NCBI GenBank assembly: GCA_029268305.1
Contig: JAJUGE010000013.1
Coordinates: forward strand, 1 to 48,713
Reading direction: 5' to 3'
From: Alphaproteobacteria bacterium
Lineage (GTDB): Bacteria; Pseudomonadota; Alphaproteobacteria; JAJUGE01
Length of the DNA: 48,713 nt
Positions 1-8,624 of the stretch are shown piece by piece. Both the position numbers and the translations under genes were made by a program. The first letter of the stretch is position 1, and every line of letters begins with the position of its first letter. The notes below the pieces were generated by a model. That model had not been told where the DNA came from. It saw only the letters and a list, made by a program, of their open reading frames with translations, and ran no database searches.

Positions 1-1209
1 AGACAGCTCCGCATCGAGGCGCGAAGCCGCCGAAATGTCACTGATGAGACGGTCGAGCCGCTGTACGTCGTCGAGGATGATGCTCATCAGCCGCTTCTGT
101 TGATCCGGGTCGCGGACGCGTGACGCGGTCTCGACGGCGCTACGAAGAGAGGACAGGGGGTTCTTGATCTCGTGAGCGACGTCGGCCGCGAACCGTTCGA
201 TAGCGTCCATGCGTTGCCACAAGGCTTCGGTCATCTCCCGAAGAGCGGCCGACAGATCGCCGATCTCGTCTTGCCGATCGCTGAGGTCCGGAATCTCCTC
301 CTGTCTTCCGCGCCCGTGCCGCACCCGTTCGGCGGCGGACGCGAGCAGACGCACTGGGCGCGCGATCGTGCTCGCCAGATAGATCGACAGGAGGCTCGTG
401 ACCGCGAGAGCGACGGTGAATGCCGCGAAGATCCCGAGCCGCACCGACCTGATCGAATCGTGGATGTGCAGCGCCTTGCTGCTCAGCATCAGCGCGCCGA
501 CTACTCGTTTGAAGTCCTGCACTGGCGTCGCGACCGAGAGCACGAGCATGCCGTTGTCGAGCCGTCGGACAGCGTGGCTGGTGTCTCCGCCGAGGGCCCT
601 GAGCGCTTCTATGTACTGCTCCGCACGCTGCACCGGCGCCTCGCGGTAGCGAGGGAAGCGCGATGGCGTGGGCAGAAGGCGCGCAATGGCGTTGTAGGCG
701 CCGTTGACGAGGCGCTCCACCATGCCGCTCCCGTCCGGGTCGGTGAGCGGCTCGATCTCGATCACGCCTCCGGGACCGAGGAGCTTCCTGCTGTCGGCGA
801 TCAGACGTCCGTCGGGTGCAAACAGCCGGATTCGGGCACCGTCGGGTTCCGCCAATCGCCGCACCAACCTGCTCGCCGGCTCGACCGCGAGCTCGCGCTG
901 ACCCTCCGAACGCGAGTCGAGGGCGCCCTCGGCGAGCGCGACGCCGAGAAGCCGGCTCTGAGCCCTGAGCACCCCGAGCTCGCTCTCGATGAGGCCGCGC
1001 TCGTACTGGCCGAGAAAGAGGATGCCGCCGGCGAGCAGCGCAAGGGCCAGGACATTGACTGCGAGAATGCGCAGAGTGATCGGCGAGAGCAGGCGAAGCC
1101 GCCCGTGCCGGTGCTCGGCCGAGTGGTCGAACGCGGATGGTGCATTAGCTACCCGCGCCGGGCGTTCGGAAGAGCGCTCAGGAAGCGCGGTAGCGGTATC
1201 CGACGCCAT
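1..1209 (-). CDS. chvG: Sensor histidine kinase ChvG (3' part missing at window edge)
   Basis: Membrane sensor kinase of the ChvG/ExoS type, partner of the response regulator encoded just upstream. The visible 403 codons give a short cytoplasmic N terminus, a first membrane segment near residues 47-66 (containing [18 protein letters not shown]), a periplasmic sensor domain of about 190 residues, a second membrane segment near 260-280, a HAMP-like region and the H-box [14 protein letters not shown] with phospho-accepting His at about residue 346. The catalytic ATPase domain lies beyond the window. The start was set at the ATG at 1209, which overlaps the end of chvI by 32 bp. A shorter frame-shifted ORF near 801-1145 is a shadow. 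Assignment to ChvG rests on the N-terminal membrane and sensor sequence plus the adjacent ChvI. In rhizobia and Agrobacterium the pair controls envelope and exopolysaccharide genes; that role is inferred here. Confidence 0.9.
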   Translation of the reverse strand, partial: MASDTATALPERSSERPARVANAPSAFDHSAEHRHGRLRLLSPITLRILAVNVLALALLAGGILFLGQYERGLIESELGVLRAQSRLLGVALAEGALDSRSEGQRELAVEPASRLVRRLAEPDGARIRLFAPDGRLIADSRKLLGPGGVIEIEPLTDPDGSGMVERLVNGAYNAIARLLPTPSRFPRYREAPVQRAEQYIEALRALGGDTSHAVRRLDNGMLVLSVATPVQDFKRVVGALMLSSKALHIHDSIRSVRLGIFAAFTVALAVTSLLSIYLASTIARPVRLLASAAERVRHGRGRQEEIPDLSDRQDEIGDLSAALREMTEALWQRMDAIERFAADVAHEIKNPLSSLRSAVETASRVRDPDQQKRLMSIILDDVQRLDRLISDISAASRLDAELS

Positions 1210-1879
1210 AGAGCGTTTCGATCTCTCCGAATTCGGGATCAATCGACTTGAACTTTCGTCTGAGCCGTTTGATGTGGCTGTCGATCGTGCGGTCGTCGAC
1301 GTAGATGTGCTCGCCGTATGCGGCATCCATGAGCTGGTCGCGGCTCTTCACATAGCCCGGCCGTATGGCGAGGGCCCGGAGGAGCAAAAATTCCGTGACG
1401 GTCAGCGTAACCGGCTTGCCGTCCCAACTGCAGAGATGACGAGCGCTGTCGAGCAGCAGCTTTCCGCGAACGATCGTCTCGTCGCCCGTCTTGTCGCTGC
1501 CGGTGCTTTCGCCGAGCTCGACCCGACGGAGCAGGGTGCGGATCCGCTCGATCAGAAGGCGCTGGGAGAACGGCTTCGTGATGTAATCGTCCGCTCCCAT
1601 TCGCAGCCCGAGAACCTCGTCCACCTCGTCGTCCTTGGAGGTCAGGAAGATGACGGGCAGTCGGCTTTCCGCCCTGATCTTCTTCAGAAGCTCCATGCCG
1701 TCGAGGCGGGGCATTTTGATGTCCAGTATGGCCAGATCGGCGGGCGATTGCCGCAGTCCGTTCCAGGCCTGTTCACCGTCGACGAAGGTTCGGACCTCGA
1801 AGCCCTCCGATTCGAGGGCCATGCTGACCGATGTCAGAATGTTGCGATCATCGTCGACCAATGCAATCGTGTGGGGCAT
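1178..1879 (-). CDS. chvI: Response regulator ChvI
   Basis: OmpR/PhoB-class response regulator of 233 residues. The receiver domain begins ALVDDDRNI and has the phospho-acceptor Asp53 in AILDIKMP, the conserved Thr/Ser-Lys region LTSKDD, and Lys in ITKPFSQR. The C-terminal winged-helix DNA-binding domain ends in the typical VGYRYRAS. The near-invariant stretch [20 protein letters not shown] is characteristic of ChvI. The ATG at 1879 ([10 protein letters not shown]) is preferred over an upstream in-frame start eight codons earlier because the domain begins immediately after it. The stop overlaps the start of chvG, so the two are translationally coupled. Confidence 0.93.
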   Translation of the reverse strand: MPHTIALVDDDRNILTSVSMALESEGFEVRTFVDGEQAWNGLRQSPADLAILDIKMPRLDGMELLKKIRAESRLPVIFLTSKDDEVDEVLGLRMGADDYITKPFSQRLLIERIRTLLRRVELGESTGSDKTGDETIVRGKLLLDSARHLCSWDGKPVTLTVTEFLLLRALAIRPGYVKSRDQLMDAAYGEHIYVDDRTIDSHIKRLRRKFKSIDPEFGEIETLYGVGYRYRAS

Positions 1880-1969
1880 CTTCGTCGTCCTCGCCGTACT
1901 CACCCGTTCCGGGAGCGGTAGGAGTCAATTGCGGCCAAATTGCGATCGCGCCCCTGCGGCCCCCTCGGG

Positions 1970-2386
1970 TCACACTCGTCGAAGCCGCTCGTCCAGTGCA
2001 CGCAGGTAATTGGCGTCCATGGCGTCGAACGAGCCCTCGACGAGATCCGCGCGCAAGCCTTCCAGCTCCTCGCGCGTCTCCGCCGATATATCGGTCCGCT
2101 GCAGCAGCCTTTCCAGGATCTGGAGGTCGTCCTCGCTCGCGGATGACTGCGCGCTTATCTCTACCGGTGCCGATGGTTCGGCCACCCGGATTTCTTCCGA
2201 CAGCTCGGCAGACACCGCAGCGTCCCCGTCCGGTGCCGCCACCGTCAACCAGACCTCCCAGCCGGCGCCGTCGATCGCCACGCGTCGGTGAAGCTCCCGT
2301 GCCGCGGCGAGCACCTTCCCGTCGTCCTCGGCACCGAGTCCCTCCAGCAACTCCAGCAGCTCCGCACGGTCCTGGTCGAAAGTCAT
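1970..2386 (-). CDS. Hypothetical protein, 138 aa
   Basis: Not recognised. A 138-residue acidic, Glu/Leu-rich, probably helical protein (MTFDQDRAELLELLEG...) without membrane segments, cysteines or a recognisable motif. The middle (about 50-85) is low-complexity and rich in Ala, Ser and Glu. The C-terminal third (DLQILERLLQRTDISAETRE) looks like an amphipathic helical pair. It is transcribed in the same direction as chvI-chvG and ends about 90 bp before chvI, so it may be the first gene of that unit, but no promoter could be assigned. Codon use resembles the neighbours and overlapping ORFs on the other strand look like shadows. Existence is likely but not certain. Confidence 0.6.
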   Translation of the reverse strand: MTFDQDRAELLELLEGLGAEDDGKVLAAARELHRRVAIDGAGWEVWLTVAAPDGDAAVSAELSEEIRVAEPSAPVEISAQSSASEDDLQILERLLQRTDISAETREELEGLRADLVEGSFDAMDANYLRALDERLRRV

Positions 2387-2477
2387 CCGTCCCTCATTCT
2401 GTCGCGAGCTTGCCAGTTGGCCTTTTCCGACGAGTGTATAGGTTGTGGGCGGCTATCCCAGTTCCGATGGAGTCGAA

Positions 2478-2963
2478 ATGCCTTCGTTCGACGTCGTATC
2501 CAAGCTCGATATGCAGGAAGTCGACAATGCGCTTGCCAATCTCATGCGCGAGATAGGCCAGCGCTTCGATTTCAAGAACTCCCGCACGCAGGTGGAGCGG
2601 GAAGGGTCCATCGTAACCATTCTTGCAGACGACGACATGAAGCTGAAGCAGGTGCAGGAGCTGCTGAAGGCGCACCTCACCAGGCGAAAGGTGGACGCGG
2701 CAGCCCTGGATTTCGGCAAGCCGGAGGCGGCTTCGGGAAACATGGTCCGGCAGGTCGTCACTCTTCGGGAGGGCATCGACCGAGACCTCGCGCGCCGACT
2801 GACCAAGGAGATCAAGGCGAGCAAGCTAAAGGTGCAGGTCGCCGTCCAGGGGGATGAGCTTCGGGTATCCGGTAAGAAGATCGACGACCTTCAGGCCGTG
2901 ATCTCCCACATCAAGGGCTTGGGAATCGAGCAGCCGCTCCAGTACGTCAACTTCCGCGATTAG
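2478..2963 (+). CDS. YajQ family nucleotide-binding protein
   Basis: Cytoplasmic YajQ/UPF0234 protein, 161 residues, the usual family length. The start MPSFDVVSKLDMQEVDNA, the segment RFDFKN near residue 30 and the C-terminal LQAVI...PLQYVNFRD are hallmark sequences of the family, which folds as two ferredoxin-like domains. Some members bind cyclic di-GMP and act with transcription factors; whether this one does is unknown, though a c-di-GMP-controlled cellulose operon lies 4 kb away. The ATG at 2478, preceded by GGAG, was chosen over an in-frame start 33 bp upstream because family members begin with MPSFD. The stop overlaps the stop of the convergent transporter gene through TTAG. Confidence 0.93.
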   Translation: MPSFDVVSKLDMQEVDNALANLMREIGQRFDFKNSRTQVEREGSIVTILADDDMKLKQVQELLKAHLTRRKVDAAALDFGKPEAASGNMVRQVVTLREGIDRDLARRLTKEIKASKLKVQVAVQGDELRVSGKKIDDLQAVISHIKGLGIEQPLQYVNFRD

Positions 2964-4174
2964 GCTCTCGGCTCCTGCCGATCAGGATTGCCGTCGCCTC
3001 GCGCGAAAGCGAGAAACGTCGCGGCAGCGAGGACCGCCATCAGCGCGATCATCCCCGCCATCGGAAAGGTCGTGCCGTCGTCCAAATGACCGACCAGGGC
3101 GCCCACGGCGGCGGAGGAGGTCATCTGCAGGAATCCCATCATTGCGGAGGCGGCACCGGCCATCTGCGGGAACGGGTTCACCGCCCCCGCCATGCAGTTC
3201 GGCATGGTTATCCCGAATCCGAACATGTAGAGACACATGGGAGCGACGATGGCGGAGACGGTCTCCACCCCGGCCCAGGCGAGAGCGGCCATGACAACGC
3301 CGGCCGTTGCGCTGATCACCGTCGAGACCGTCAGCAAATGTCGGCTGCCGAGGCGCTCTGCCAGCGTTCCCGAACAGAGGGCGCCCGCGATATGTCCCGA
3401 TGCCACCAGCGCGAAGTAGAGGCCGAAGTGATGGGCCGGCACCTCGAGCACGTCGATCAGAACGAAGGACGAGCCCGAGAGATAGGCGAATAGTCCGCCG
3501 CTCGCGCAGACGGAGACCGCGACGTAGCCGCGGAACGTCGGGTGGCGCAACAACAGTAGGTAATTGCTGACGAACCGAGCCGGGCGGAACGCGGCTGGAT
3601 TCCGACGGACATTGGTTTCCGGAAGCACGAACAAGACCGCCAGAAGGAGCACTGCAGCAGTGCCGGCGAGGAGGGCGAAGATCTGTGAAGCCCCGAACCA
3701 GATCAGGACGAAGCCGCCGATCGTCGGCGCTATGACCGGGGCGATGCCCATGCCCGCGGCAATGATGGAGAAGACCCTGGCCGCGCGCGGTCCTTCGTAG
3801 GCGTCCCTGACGATCGCACGCGCCACCACGGGTGCCGCGCAGGCAGAAAATCCCTGAAGGAACCGGGCTGTGATCAGAAGCTCCATCGTCGGCGCCAGCA
3901 TGCAGAGGAGGCTGGAGGCGAGATAGAGGCCGAGGCCTCCGAGGAGAACCGGCCGCCGCCCGAAGGCATCGGACAGCGGCCCCTGCAACAACTGAGAAAA
4001 GGCGAAACCGAGAATGAAGACGCTGATGATCAGTTGCGCGCCTGCGGATCCCGCCTGATATTCGCGGCCGAGGTCCGGCAGGGCCGGGAGCGGCATGTCG
4101 ATCGACAGTGGGGTGACCGCGACCAACGCGGTGAGGAGCACGGTCACCAAAGCGGAATCGGCTCTGGTTCTCAC
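2960..4174 (-). CDS. MFS transporter, Bcr/CflA family multidrug efflux
   Basis: Inner-membrane proton-driven efflux transporter with 12 predicted membrane helices. Helix 1 holds LLTALVAVTPLSIDMPLPALPDL, a Bcr/CflA signature with the Asp typical of drug:H+ antiporters. The loop 2-3 motif A is visible as GPLSDAFGRRPVLLGG, and motif C-like glycines lie in the fifth helix (AAGMGIAPVIAPTIGG). No ATG is available near the N terminus. The GTG at 4174 gives 404 residues, close to the family norm; a GTG at 4315 would add about 47 residues that look non-conserved and would overlap the start of the divergent gene. Substrate unknown. The gene converges on the yajQ-like gene with a 4-nt overlap. Confidence 0.85.
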   Translation of the reverse strand: MRTRADSALVTVLLTALVAVTPLSIDMPLPALPDLGREYQAGSAGAQLIISVFILGFAFSQLLQGPLSDAFGRRPVLLGGLGLYLASSLLCMLAPTMELLITARFLQGFSACAAPVVARAIVRDAYEGPRAARVFSIIAAGMGIAPVIAPTIGGFVLIWFGASQIFALLAGTAAVLLLAVLFVLPETNVRRNPAAFRPARFVSNYLLLLRHPTFRGYVAVSVCASGGLFAYLSGSSFVLIDVLEVPAHHFGLYFALVASGHIAGALCSGTLAERLGSRHLLTVSTVISATAGVVMAALAWAGVETVSAIVAPMCLYMFGFGITMPNCMAGAVNPFPQMAGAASAMMGFLQMTSSAAVGALVGHLDDGTTFPMAGMIALMAVLAAATFLAFARGDGNPDRQEPRA

Positions 4175-4307
4175 GTTGCGCGGCCGGGCACAAAGTATCG
4201 GCGGTCCGAATGGAGACGTCGCCTGATGTCCGGGCGGAGCGCCGCAACGGAAATGGTCGGGGGGGAAACGGTTGACATTTGTTCTCCGAGACGCGGCAAT
4301 GGCCTGA

Positions 4308-5588
4308 ATGAACACCGCCTTATCTCAGTTGAATGGAGCCGCGTCACGCGAAAGGTCGGACGCGCCCGAATGTAACGCCTGTGCAATAGAGGGGGCTGAA
4401 TCGTCAGCCGTGCGGAGAATCCTGGCGGTGATGCCGGTCTGGCAGGCACTGAGCCAGGCGAGAGAGGCCGTAGGTCTGGAGGAGAGGCAACTCCTTCATG
4501 CCGGCCCGCCGCTGGCCGACCCGACCGCGCCTCCGGCCACGATCCTGAACGCGGCAGTCATCGCATGCATTTATGAGGGATGGGCGGAGACCGAGACTGC
4601 CGCGGAAGAGCTGATCAGAAGCGGGGCCGTCCGGCTTTCGCCGGCACTCGACATGCGTGTGGCGACGCCGCTCGCGGCGGTCGTCTCCCCATCGATGCCG
4701 CTGCAGGTCGTCGCGGATGCCGGCGACCCCTCGCGTCGGGCGTTCAGTCCCCTCGGAAGCGGCGCCGGCCCGCAGCTGCGTTTCGGTGCCCGAGACCCCG
4801 AGATTATCGAGAGGCTCCGCTGGAGAGAGCGCAATCTCGCCGGGATCCTCAGCCGGGCGCTGAGCGACAGCATTCCCCTGCTTCCGGTAGCCGTTCAGGG
4901 AATCGAGGACGGCGACGATCTGCATGGCCGGACCACCGCAGCGACACATGCACTGCTCGACGTGCTGGGAAGCAGGATCGGGGCGCAACCCGGGTTCGCC
5001 GAGGTGCAATCGCATATTCAGCAGTGGCCGCTGTTCTTTCTTTCCCTGTGGATGGCGGCATCCCACTGCATTCTGCAGGCCGCAGAGGGGGTGGTAGGCA
5101 GTTCGCTGGTTACGTCGCTCGCCGGCAACGGCGGTTCGTTCGGCGTCAGACTGGCAGGCAATCCACATGAATGGGTCGTCTGCGATGCTGAGTCGCCGAC
5201 GGGGCCCATGCTCGAGCGGGCCCCGCGGGGACGGCCGAGCGGCGCGATCGGCGACAGCGCGCTGGTCGACGCGCTCGGTTTCGGCGGTCAGTGCGTTGCC
5301 CATTCGCCTGAGATCATGGCGGTCCTCGGCCCTTATCTGCCCAGAGGCATAAGCGAATTGCCCGAGCAGCTGCTGAGTGCGGTTCATCCCGCCTTCGGCG
5401 AAGTCGGCATCAGGGTAGGTCTGGACGCCGCCCGCGTCGTTGCGACCGGCGAGTCGCCGGTCATCACGCTTGCGATCATCGACGCGACGGGGCAAGGGGG
5501 GCTGATGGGACGCGGCTGTTATCGGCCGCCCGTGTCCCTGTTTGCGGCTGCCATCGAAAGAATGAAAGAACGCCGCGGCCTGGCTTAG
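4308..5588 (+). CDS. DUF1116 (AllG/YlbE-like) protein, orphan
   Basis: DUF1116 family protein of 426 residues. Recognisable family segments are LLHAGPPL near residue 63, AAVIACIYEGWA, SPSMPLQVV, the double-Arg/Trp segment IIERLRWRERNL, GVRLAGNPHEWVV, and the C-terminal GQGGLMGRG. In Escherichia coli the family member AllG/YlbE sits with FdrA/AllF and AllH and belongs to the oxamate carbamoyltransferase system. Neither partner nor a carbamate kinase is present here, so a solo role is implied and its substrate is unknown. The N-terminal 40 residues are poorly conserved; the ATG at 4308 is used, but a GTG at 4410 is possible. It diverges from the MFS gene. Confidence 0.8.
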   Translation: MNTALSQLNGAASRERSDAPECNACAIEGAESSAVRRILAVMPVWQALSQAREAVGLEERQLLHAGPPLADPTAPPATILNAAVIACIYEGWAETETAAEELIRSGAVRLSPALDMRVATPLAAVVSPSMPLQVVADAGDPSRRAFSPLGSGAGPQLRFGARDPEIIERLRWRERNLAGILSRALSDSIPLLPVAVQGIEDGDDLHGRTTAATHALLDVLGSRIGAQPGFAEVQSHIQQWPLFFLSLWMAASHCILQAAEGVVGSSLVTSLAGNGGSFGVRLAGNPHEWVVCDAESPTGPMLERAPRGRPSGAIGDSALVDALGFGGQCVAHSPEIMAVLGPYLPRGISELPEQLLSAVHPAFGEVGIRVGLDAARVVATGESPVITLAIIDATGQGGLMGRGCYRPPVSLFAAAIERMKERRGLA

Positions 5589-5627
5589 CTCGCGCCGAAT
5601 TCTCCCGGATTGTCCCGAAGGCCCGAG

Positions 5628-6647
5628 TCAGTGCGAGGTGGGAGCCTTCAGGTAGTCGTACCGACTGGCCGAGCGGACATCGATGTCCAGAAGTGAACCG
5701 TCTCGGTAAATCTGCAGATTGACGATTGCGCCGGCGTTTCCGATCGACCGAATCCGTCGCTGGAGTTGGACCAGGCTGGCGACGGGCTCCTGCGCGATGG
5801 CGACGATCAGGTCTCCGACTTCGATGCCTGCCGTGCTCGCGGGAGCCCCATCCGCGAGGCCCGCCACTACCAGCGCACCTTCGACCTCGCTCGCGTACAT
5901 ACCGAGCCACGGCTTCGGCGGGCGTGAAGACCGCCCAGTCGCGACCAGATCCGACAGGATCGGCTCCAGGATTTCCAGCGGTACGAACATGTTGCCCGGG
6001 ACTTCGCCTGCTGCGGAAAGTGCATCCTGTACATAGAGGGAGCCGAGGCCGCAGAGGGCACCGTCCTTCCCGAAGAGGGCCGCCCCGCTCCAGCTCGGGT
6101 GAGGCGGAGAGGTGAAGATCGCGACGTCGAGCAGGTATTCCCAATAACCGGCAAAAGCTCTCTTGGAGACGACGGTGGTGAGCTGCGCGTTCGGTGCACC
6201 TCCGTGCGCGCCGACGACGACTGTTTCGGATTCGTCGACGTCCGCTGCGGCGCCCCGACGAACCGGGGCGTCTCTCACTCTCTCGTGAGCCTGCACCAGC
6301 CCGAATCCGGTGTCGTGGTCATAGCCGACGACGTGTCCGGGGATGGACTTGCCGGCGTTGTCGGTCAGGGTGACCTGGTCCGCCTCGGTGACCAAATAGC
6401 CGATGGTCAGCAAGAGGCCGTCTTCGGAGATGAGCACCGCGTTGCCGAAGCGGCGGGTCCCGAGCGCATTGGCGGTGAAGGCATCTTCGGGCACGTTCGT
6501 CTCGATCGCGTAGACTGCCCCGAGTACCTGATCCAGATCGAACGCCACGTCGGAACGACGCGGGCGACGCGCGGGCTCAATGTCCGGCTCGAGCGGGGCG
6601 CCGATACCTTCGAGTCGGTGTCCGTTGGCTTTCTTGATCTCGGCCAT
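5628..6647 (-). CDS. S1C trypsin-like/PDZ protein with degenerate catalytic site
   Basis: HtrA/DegP-type architecture: a trypsin-like fold at about residues 40-235 and a C-terminal PDZ domain at about 240-330 (GLADGAPASTAGIEVGDLIVAI). It appears proteolytically dead. Where DegP has TNNHVV the sequence reads TIGYLV, giving Tyr84 for the catalytic His. Where DegP has SDIAL it reads TGFGL, giving Gly114 for the catalytic Asp. Only the nucleophile region remains (SWSGAALF, Ser187). No signal peptide or membrane anchor is evident at the N terminus (MAEIKKANGHRLEG), so it may be cytoplasmic, unlike typical HtrA. It diverges from bcsZ across about 100 bp. A binding or scaffolding role for PDZ ligands is plausible; a link to cellulose is only positional. 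Confidence 0.78.
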   Translation of the reverse strand: MAEIKKANGHRLEGIGAPLEPDIEPARRPRRSDVAFDLDQVLGAVYAIETNVPEDAFTANALGTRRFGNAVLISEDGLLLTIGYLVTEADQVTLTDNAGKSIPGHVVGYDHDTGFGLVQAHERVRDAPVRRGAAADVDESETVVVGAHGGAPNAQLTTVVSKRAFAGYWEYLLDVAIFTSPPHPSWSGAALFGKDGALCGLGSLYVQDALSAAGEVPGNMFVPLEILEPILSDLVATGRSSRPPKPWLGMYASEVEGALVVAGLADGAPASTAGIEVGDLIVAIAQEPVASLVQLQRRIRSIGNAGAIVNLQIYRDGSLLDIDVRSASRYDYLKAPTSH

Positions 6648-6750
6648 TGGTGTCGTGTTCCCGAAAAGAGACGAATTAGAACTGGTGGCAACGGGCGCAA
6701 ACCGCCATCATCGTTACTGAGTCGGTGCGAGTACATCCGGATTCTACCGC

Positions 6751-7854
6751 GTGCCAAGTGAGAAGCTCCCGATCACCATTCGGTTGCATCGGCTTCTGCG
6801 ATTCCGATCGGTCCCGTCGCTCCTGATGGCGAGTCTCCTGGCGATCCTCGTCTCGGGACAAGCTGCTCTCGGGGACACTTCCGGCGACCAGATTTGGCAT
6901 GCCTTCAAGAGCCGCTATGTCCGAGATGACGGCCGCGTGATCGACAGCGGAAACGCCGAGATCAGCCACTCCGAGAGTCAGGGATTGGGCATGCTGTTCG
7001 CCGAGTATTTCGGCGATCGGGAAACGTTCGACCTGATGCGTCAGTGGGTCGAGAAGGGACTTCGCTGGAACGGGACCTGGCTGCACGCCTGGAAGTGGAC
7101 GCGCGATCCGCGGATGCCGGTTCCGGATCCCAACAATGCGACAGACGGCGACCTCCTGATCGGGTGGGCTCTGGCGCGAGCGGCGGAGCGCTGGGACGAG
7201 CCCGGGTATGCCGCCGCGGCGCGCCGCATCGCCGCGGACGTGAGGGCGCTGCTCACGACCAGAGATGCCGGAGGGAGACTGGTACTGCTCCCGGCCTTCC
7301 AGGGCTTCGACGACGGTCCTGCCGTTACCCTCAACCTGTCGTACTATGTGTTCCCCGCACTGCGCGCGTTCCAGCGGATCGACCCGTCGCCTCTTTGGGG
7401 AGAGTTGATCGAGCAGGGCCTGGATCTCGTTGACTCGAGCGCGTTCGGCAGATGGGGACTGCCCCCGGACTGGCTCGCGCTGCCGGCGGACGGACCGCCT
7501 CGCCCGGCTGTGAAGTGGCCGCCGCGCTTCGGCTTCGATGCCATGAGGATCCCTCTGTACGTGCTATGGGCGAGGCTCGACTCGGAGGAGCGGCTCGGCC
7601 GTTTCTCAAAGTTCTGGTTTGAGCAACAGCAAGGGGGAGTGCCGGCTTGGGTCAGCCTGGAGGACGATCGGCGGAGTCCGTATCCGGCTGGCGCCGGAGT
7701 TCGTTCGGTTGCCGCACTGGTCCTCGAGCATGCCGGATTGCCAGCATCAGCGCCGCCACACGCAACCGCGATAGCAGAGGATTACTACTCCGCGAGCCTC
7801 GCGTTGATGGCACTTATCGCGGCGGAAGAGATCGGCACTTCAGAATACCCTTGA
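6751..7854 (+). CDS. bcsZ: Endo-1,4-beta-glucanase BcsZ (GH8)
   Basis: Secreted or periplasmic glycoside hydrolase family 8 endoglucanase that trims nascent cellulose. 367 residues from a GTG start; a basic N-terminal stretch is followed by a hydrophobic segment (LLMASLLAILVSGQAALG, residues 24-41) that reads as a signal peptide, so the ATG at 6826 is an alternative start. The general acid is Glu75 in HSESQGLGMLF, the conserved ATDGDLLI lies at 131-138, and the Asp of RFGFDAMRIPLY (Asp263) matches the GH8 Asp. The gene is first in the cellulose cluster, as in Komagataeibacter, but is separated from the next gene by about 310 bp with its own possible promoter. Confidence 0.92.
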   Translation: MPSEKLPITIRLHRLLRFRSVPSLLMASLLAILVSGQAALGDTSGDQIWHAFKSRYVRDDGRVIDSGNAEISHSESQGLGMLFAEYFGDRETFDLMRQWVEKGLRWNGTWLHAWKWTRDPRMPVPDPNNATDGDLLIGWALARAAERWDEPGYAAAARRIAADVRALLTTRDAGGRLVLLPAFQGFDDGPAVTLNLSYYVFPALRAFQRIDPSPLWGELIEQGLDLVDSSAFGRWGLPPDWLALPADGPPRPAVKWPPRFGFDAMRIPLYVLWARLDSEERLGRFSKFWFEQQQGGVPAWVSLEDDRRSPYPAGAGVRSVAALVLEHAGLPASAPPHATAIAEDYYSASLALMALIAAEEIGTSEYP

Positions 7855-7992
7855 TCGCAGCGAGGTTTGCGTGTTTCGGCGGTCGCCTGGCGGGAGCTTC
7901 CCGATCGGTCGGAGCGCCAGGGCCCAGGCGCGAGGGTACTGATCACATCGAGACCGCGAAATTCACGATGGGTTAAGTTTCTCTTCAATATT

Positions 7993-8027
7993 TTGGGGAA
8001 TTGTATCCCAAGGTTCTAGCGTATAGC
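7993..8027 (+). promoter_or_regulatory. AT-rich dyad and possible promoter ahead of bcsP/bcsQ/bcsAB
   Basis: The gap between bcsZ and the next gene (7855-8167) contains one conspicuously AT-rich patch at about 7960-8030. In it TTGGG (7993-7997) and CCCAA (8007-8011) form a dyad around GAATTGTAT, and TTGTAT (8001-8006) with TATAGC (8022-8027) resembles a -35/-10 pair with a short 15-nt spacer. If real, the leader to the GTG at 8168 would be about 130 nt. The rest of the gap shows nothing recognisable. Confidence 0.3.
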
Positions 8028-8167
8028 TTCATGGCGGGCTTGCCGTTGACCGGGTCGGGGTCTTGCTACGGCATCGGCCGCTTCGCGAGCAAGATGGGTG
8101 GATCGATCCGGACTTCACGGGGTCGACAGGGGAATCGGGGACGGCTGATGGATCGGGGGGCAGGCTG

Positions 8168-8623
8168 GTGAAGAAGCCTACAGACATCGAGCGCCTGTTT
8201 CAGCGCATCGGTCTGACCGATATGCGTTACCACGAGTTCGTCCCCGATCCGGATCCGGTGCGGGCGCGGGAGAACTGGTCTCTGGTTGATTCGAGTGTCG
8301 AGGCTGGAGAGGAGCGCTCTCCGGCGCATGTGCCCCTGGCTCGGCCGGCGCCGCCCGTCAAGCGATCGGGAGCTTTCTACGATCGGATTGCAGAGCTCCG
8401 CCGTTCGAGACGCTCCGGTGTCGAAACGGGTGTCGAACGCGCTGCCGACGCTCCCGCGACGACTGAGGCGTCTGAGGTTTCCGGCGAGGGCGGCGGGCGA
8501 TCTGCCGGGTCCCTTCGTGACGTTTTCGCCCGGGTCCGCGGGCAACGGTCCGAGCCGGGCAGGTCATCCTCCGAGAGCGCCGGGGGCACACCCCTTTCCG
8601 ACGTATTCAAGCGACTTTCCTGA
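8168..8623 (+). CDS. BcsP/BcsR-like small cellulose biosynthesis protein
   Basis: A 151-residue protein with a weakly conserved pattern. An N-terminal motif KPTDIERLFQRIGLTDMRYHEF resembles the short 'D-I-x-x-L-F-x-R-x-G ... Y-x-E/F' motif of BcsR/BcsP proteins. A disordered Ser/Pro/Arg-rich middle follows, then two short repeats, SLRDVFARVRG and PLSDVFKRLS, the second at the extreme C terminus. BcsR/BcsP proteins act in the cytoplasm with BcsQ to regulate or localise cellulose synthase. The GTG at 8168 is preceded by GGGGGG at a 7-nt spacing and starts exactly at the motif; a TTG at 8063 would add 35 poorly coding residues. The stop is adjacent to the bcsQ start. It also occupies the position held by ccpAx (bcsH) in Komagataeibacter, and the N-terminal motif may be shared. 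Confidence 0.62.
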   Translation: MKKPTDIERLFQRIGLTDMRYHEFVPDPDPVRARENWSLVDSSVEAGEERSPAHVPLARPAPPVKRSGAFYDRIAELRRSRRSGVETGVERAADAPATTEASEVSGEGGGRSAGSLRDVFARVRGQRSEPGRSSSESAGGTPLSDVFKRLS

Positions 8624-8624
8624 G

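Noticed and set aside
801..1145. 114-codon minus-strand frame starting at an ATG near 1145
   Set aside because: Out of frame with the H-box of the kinase; the kinase frame starts at 1209 and is continuous to the window edge.
4272..4300. TTGACA at 4272 as a promoter for the DUF1116 gene
   Set aside because: The expected -10 position reads GGCAAT and would leave almost no leader before the ATG at 4308.
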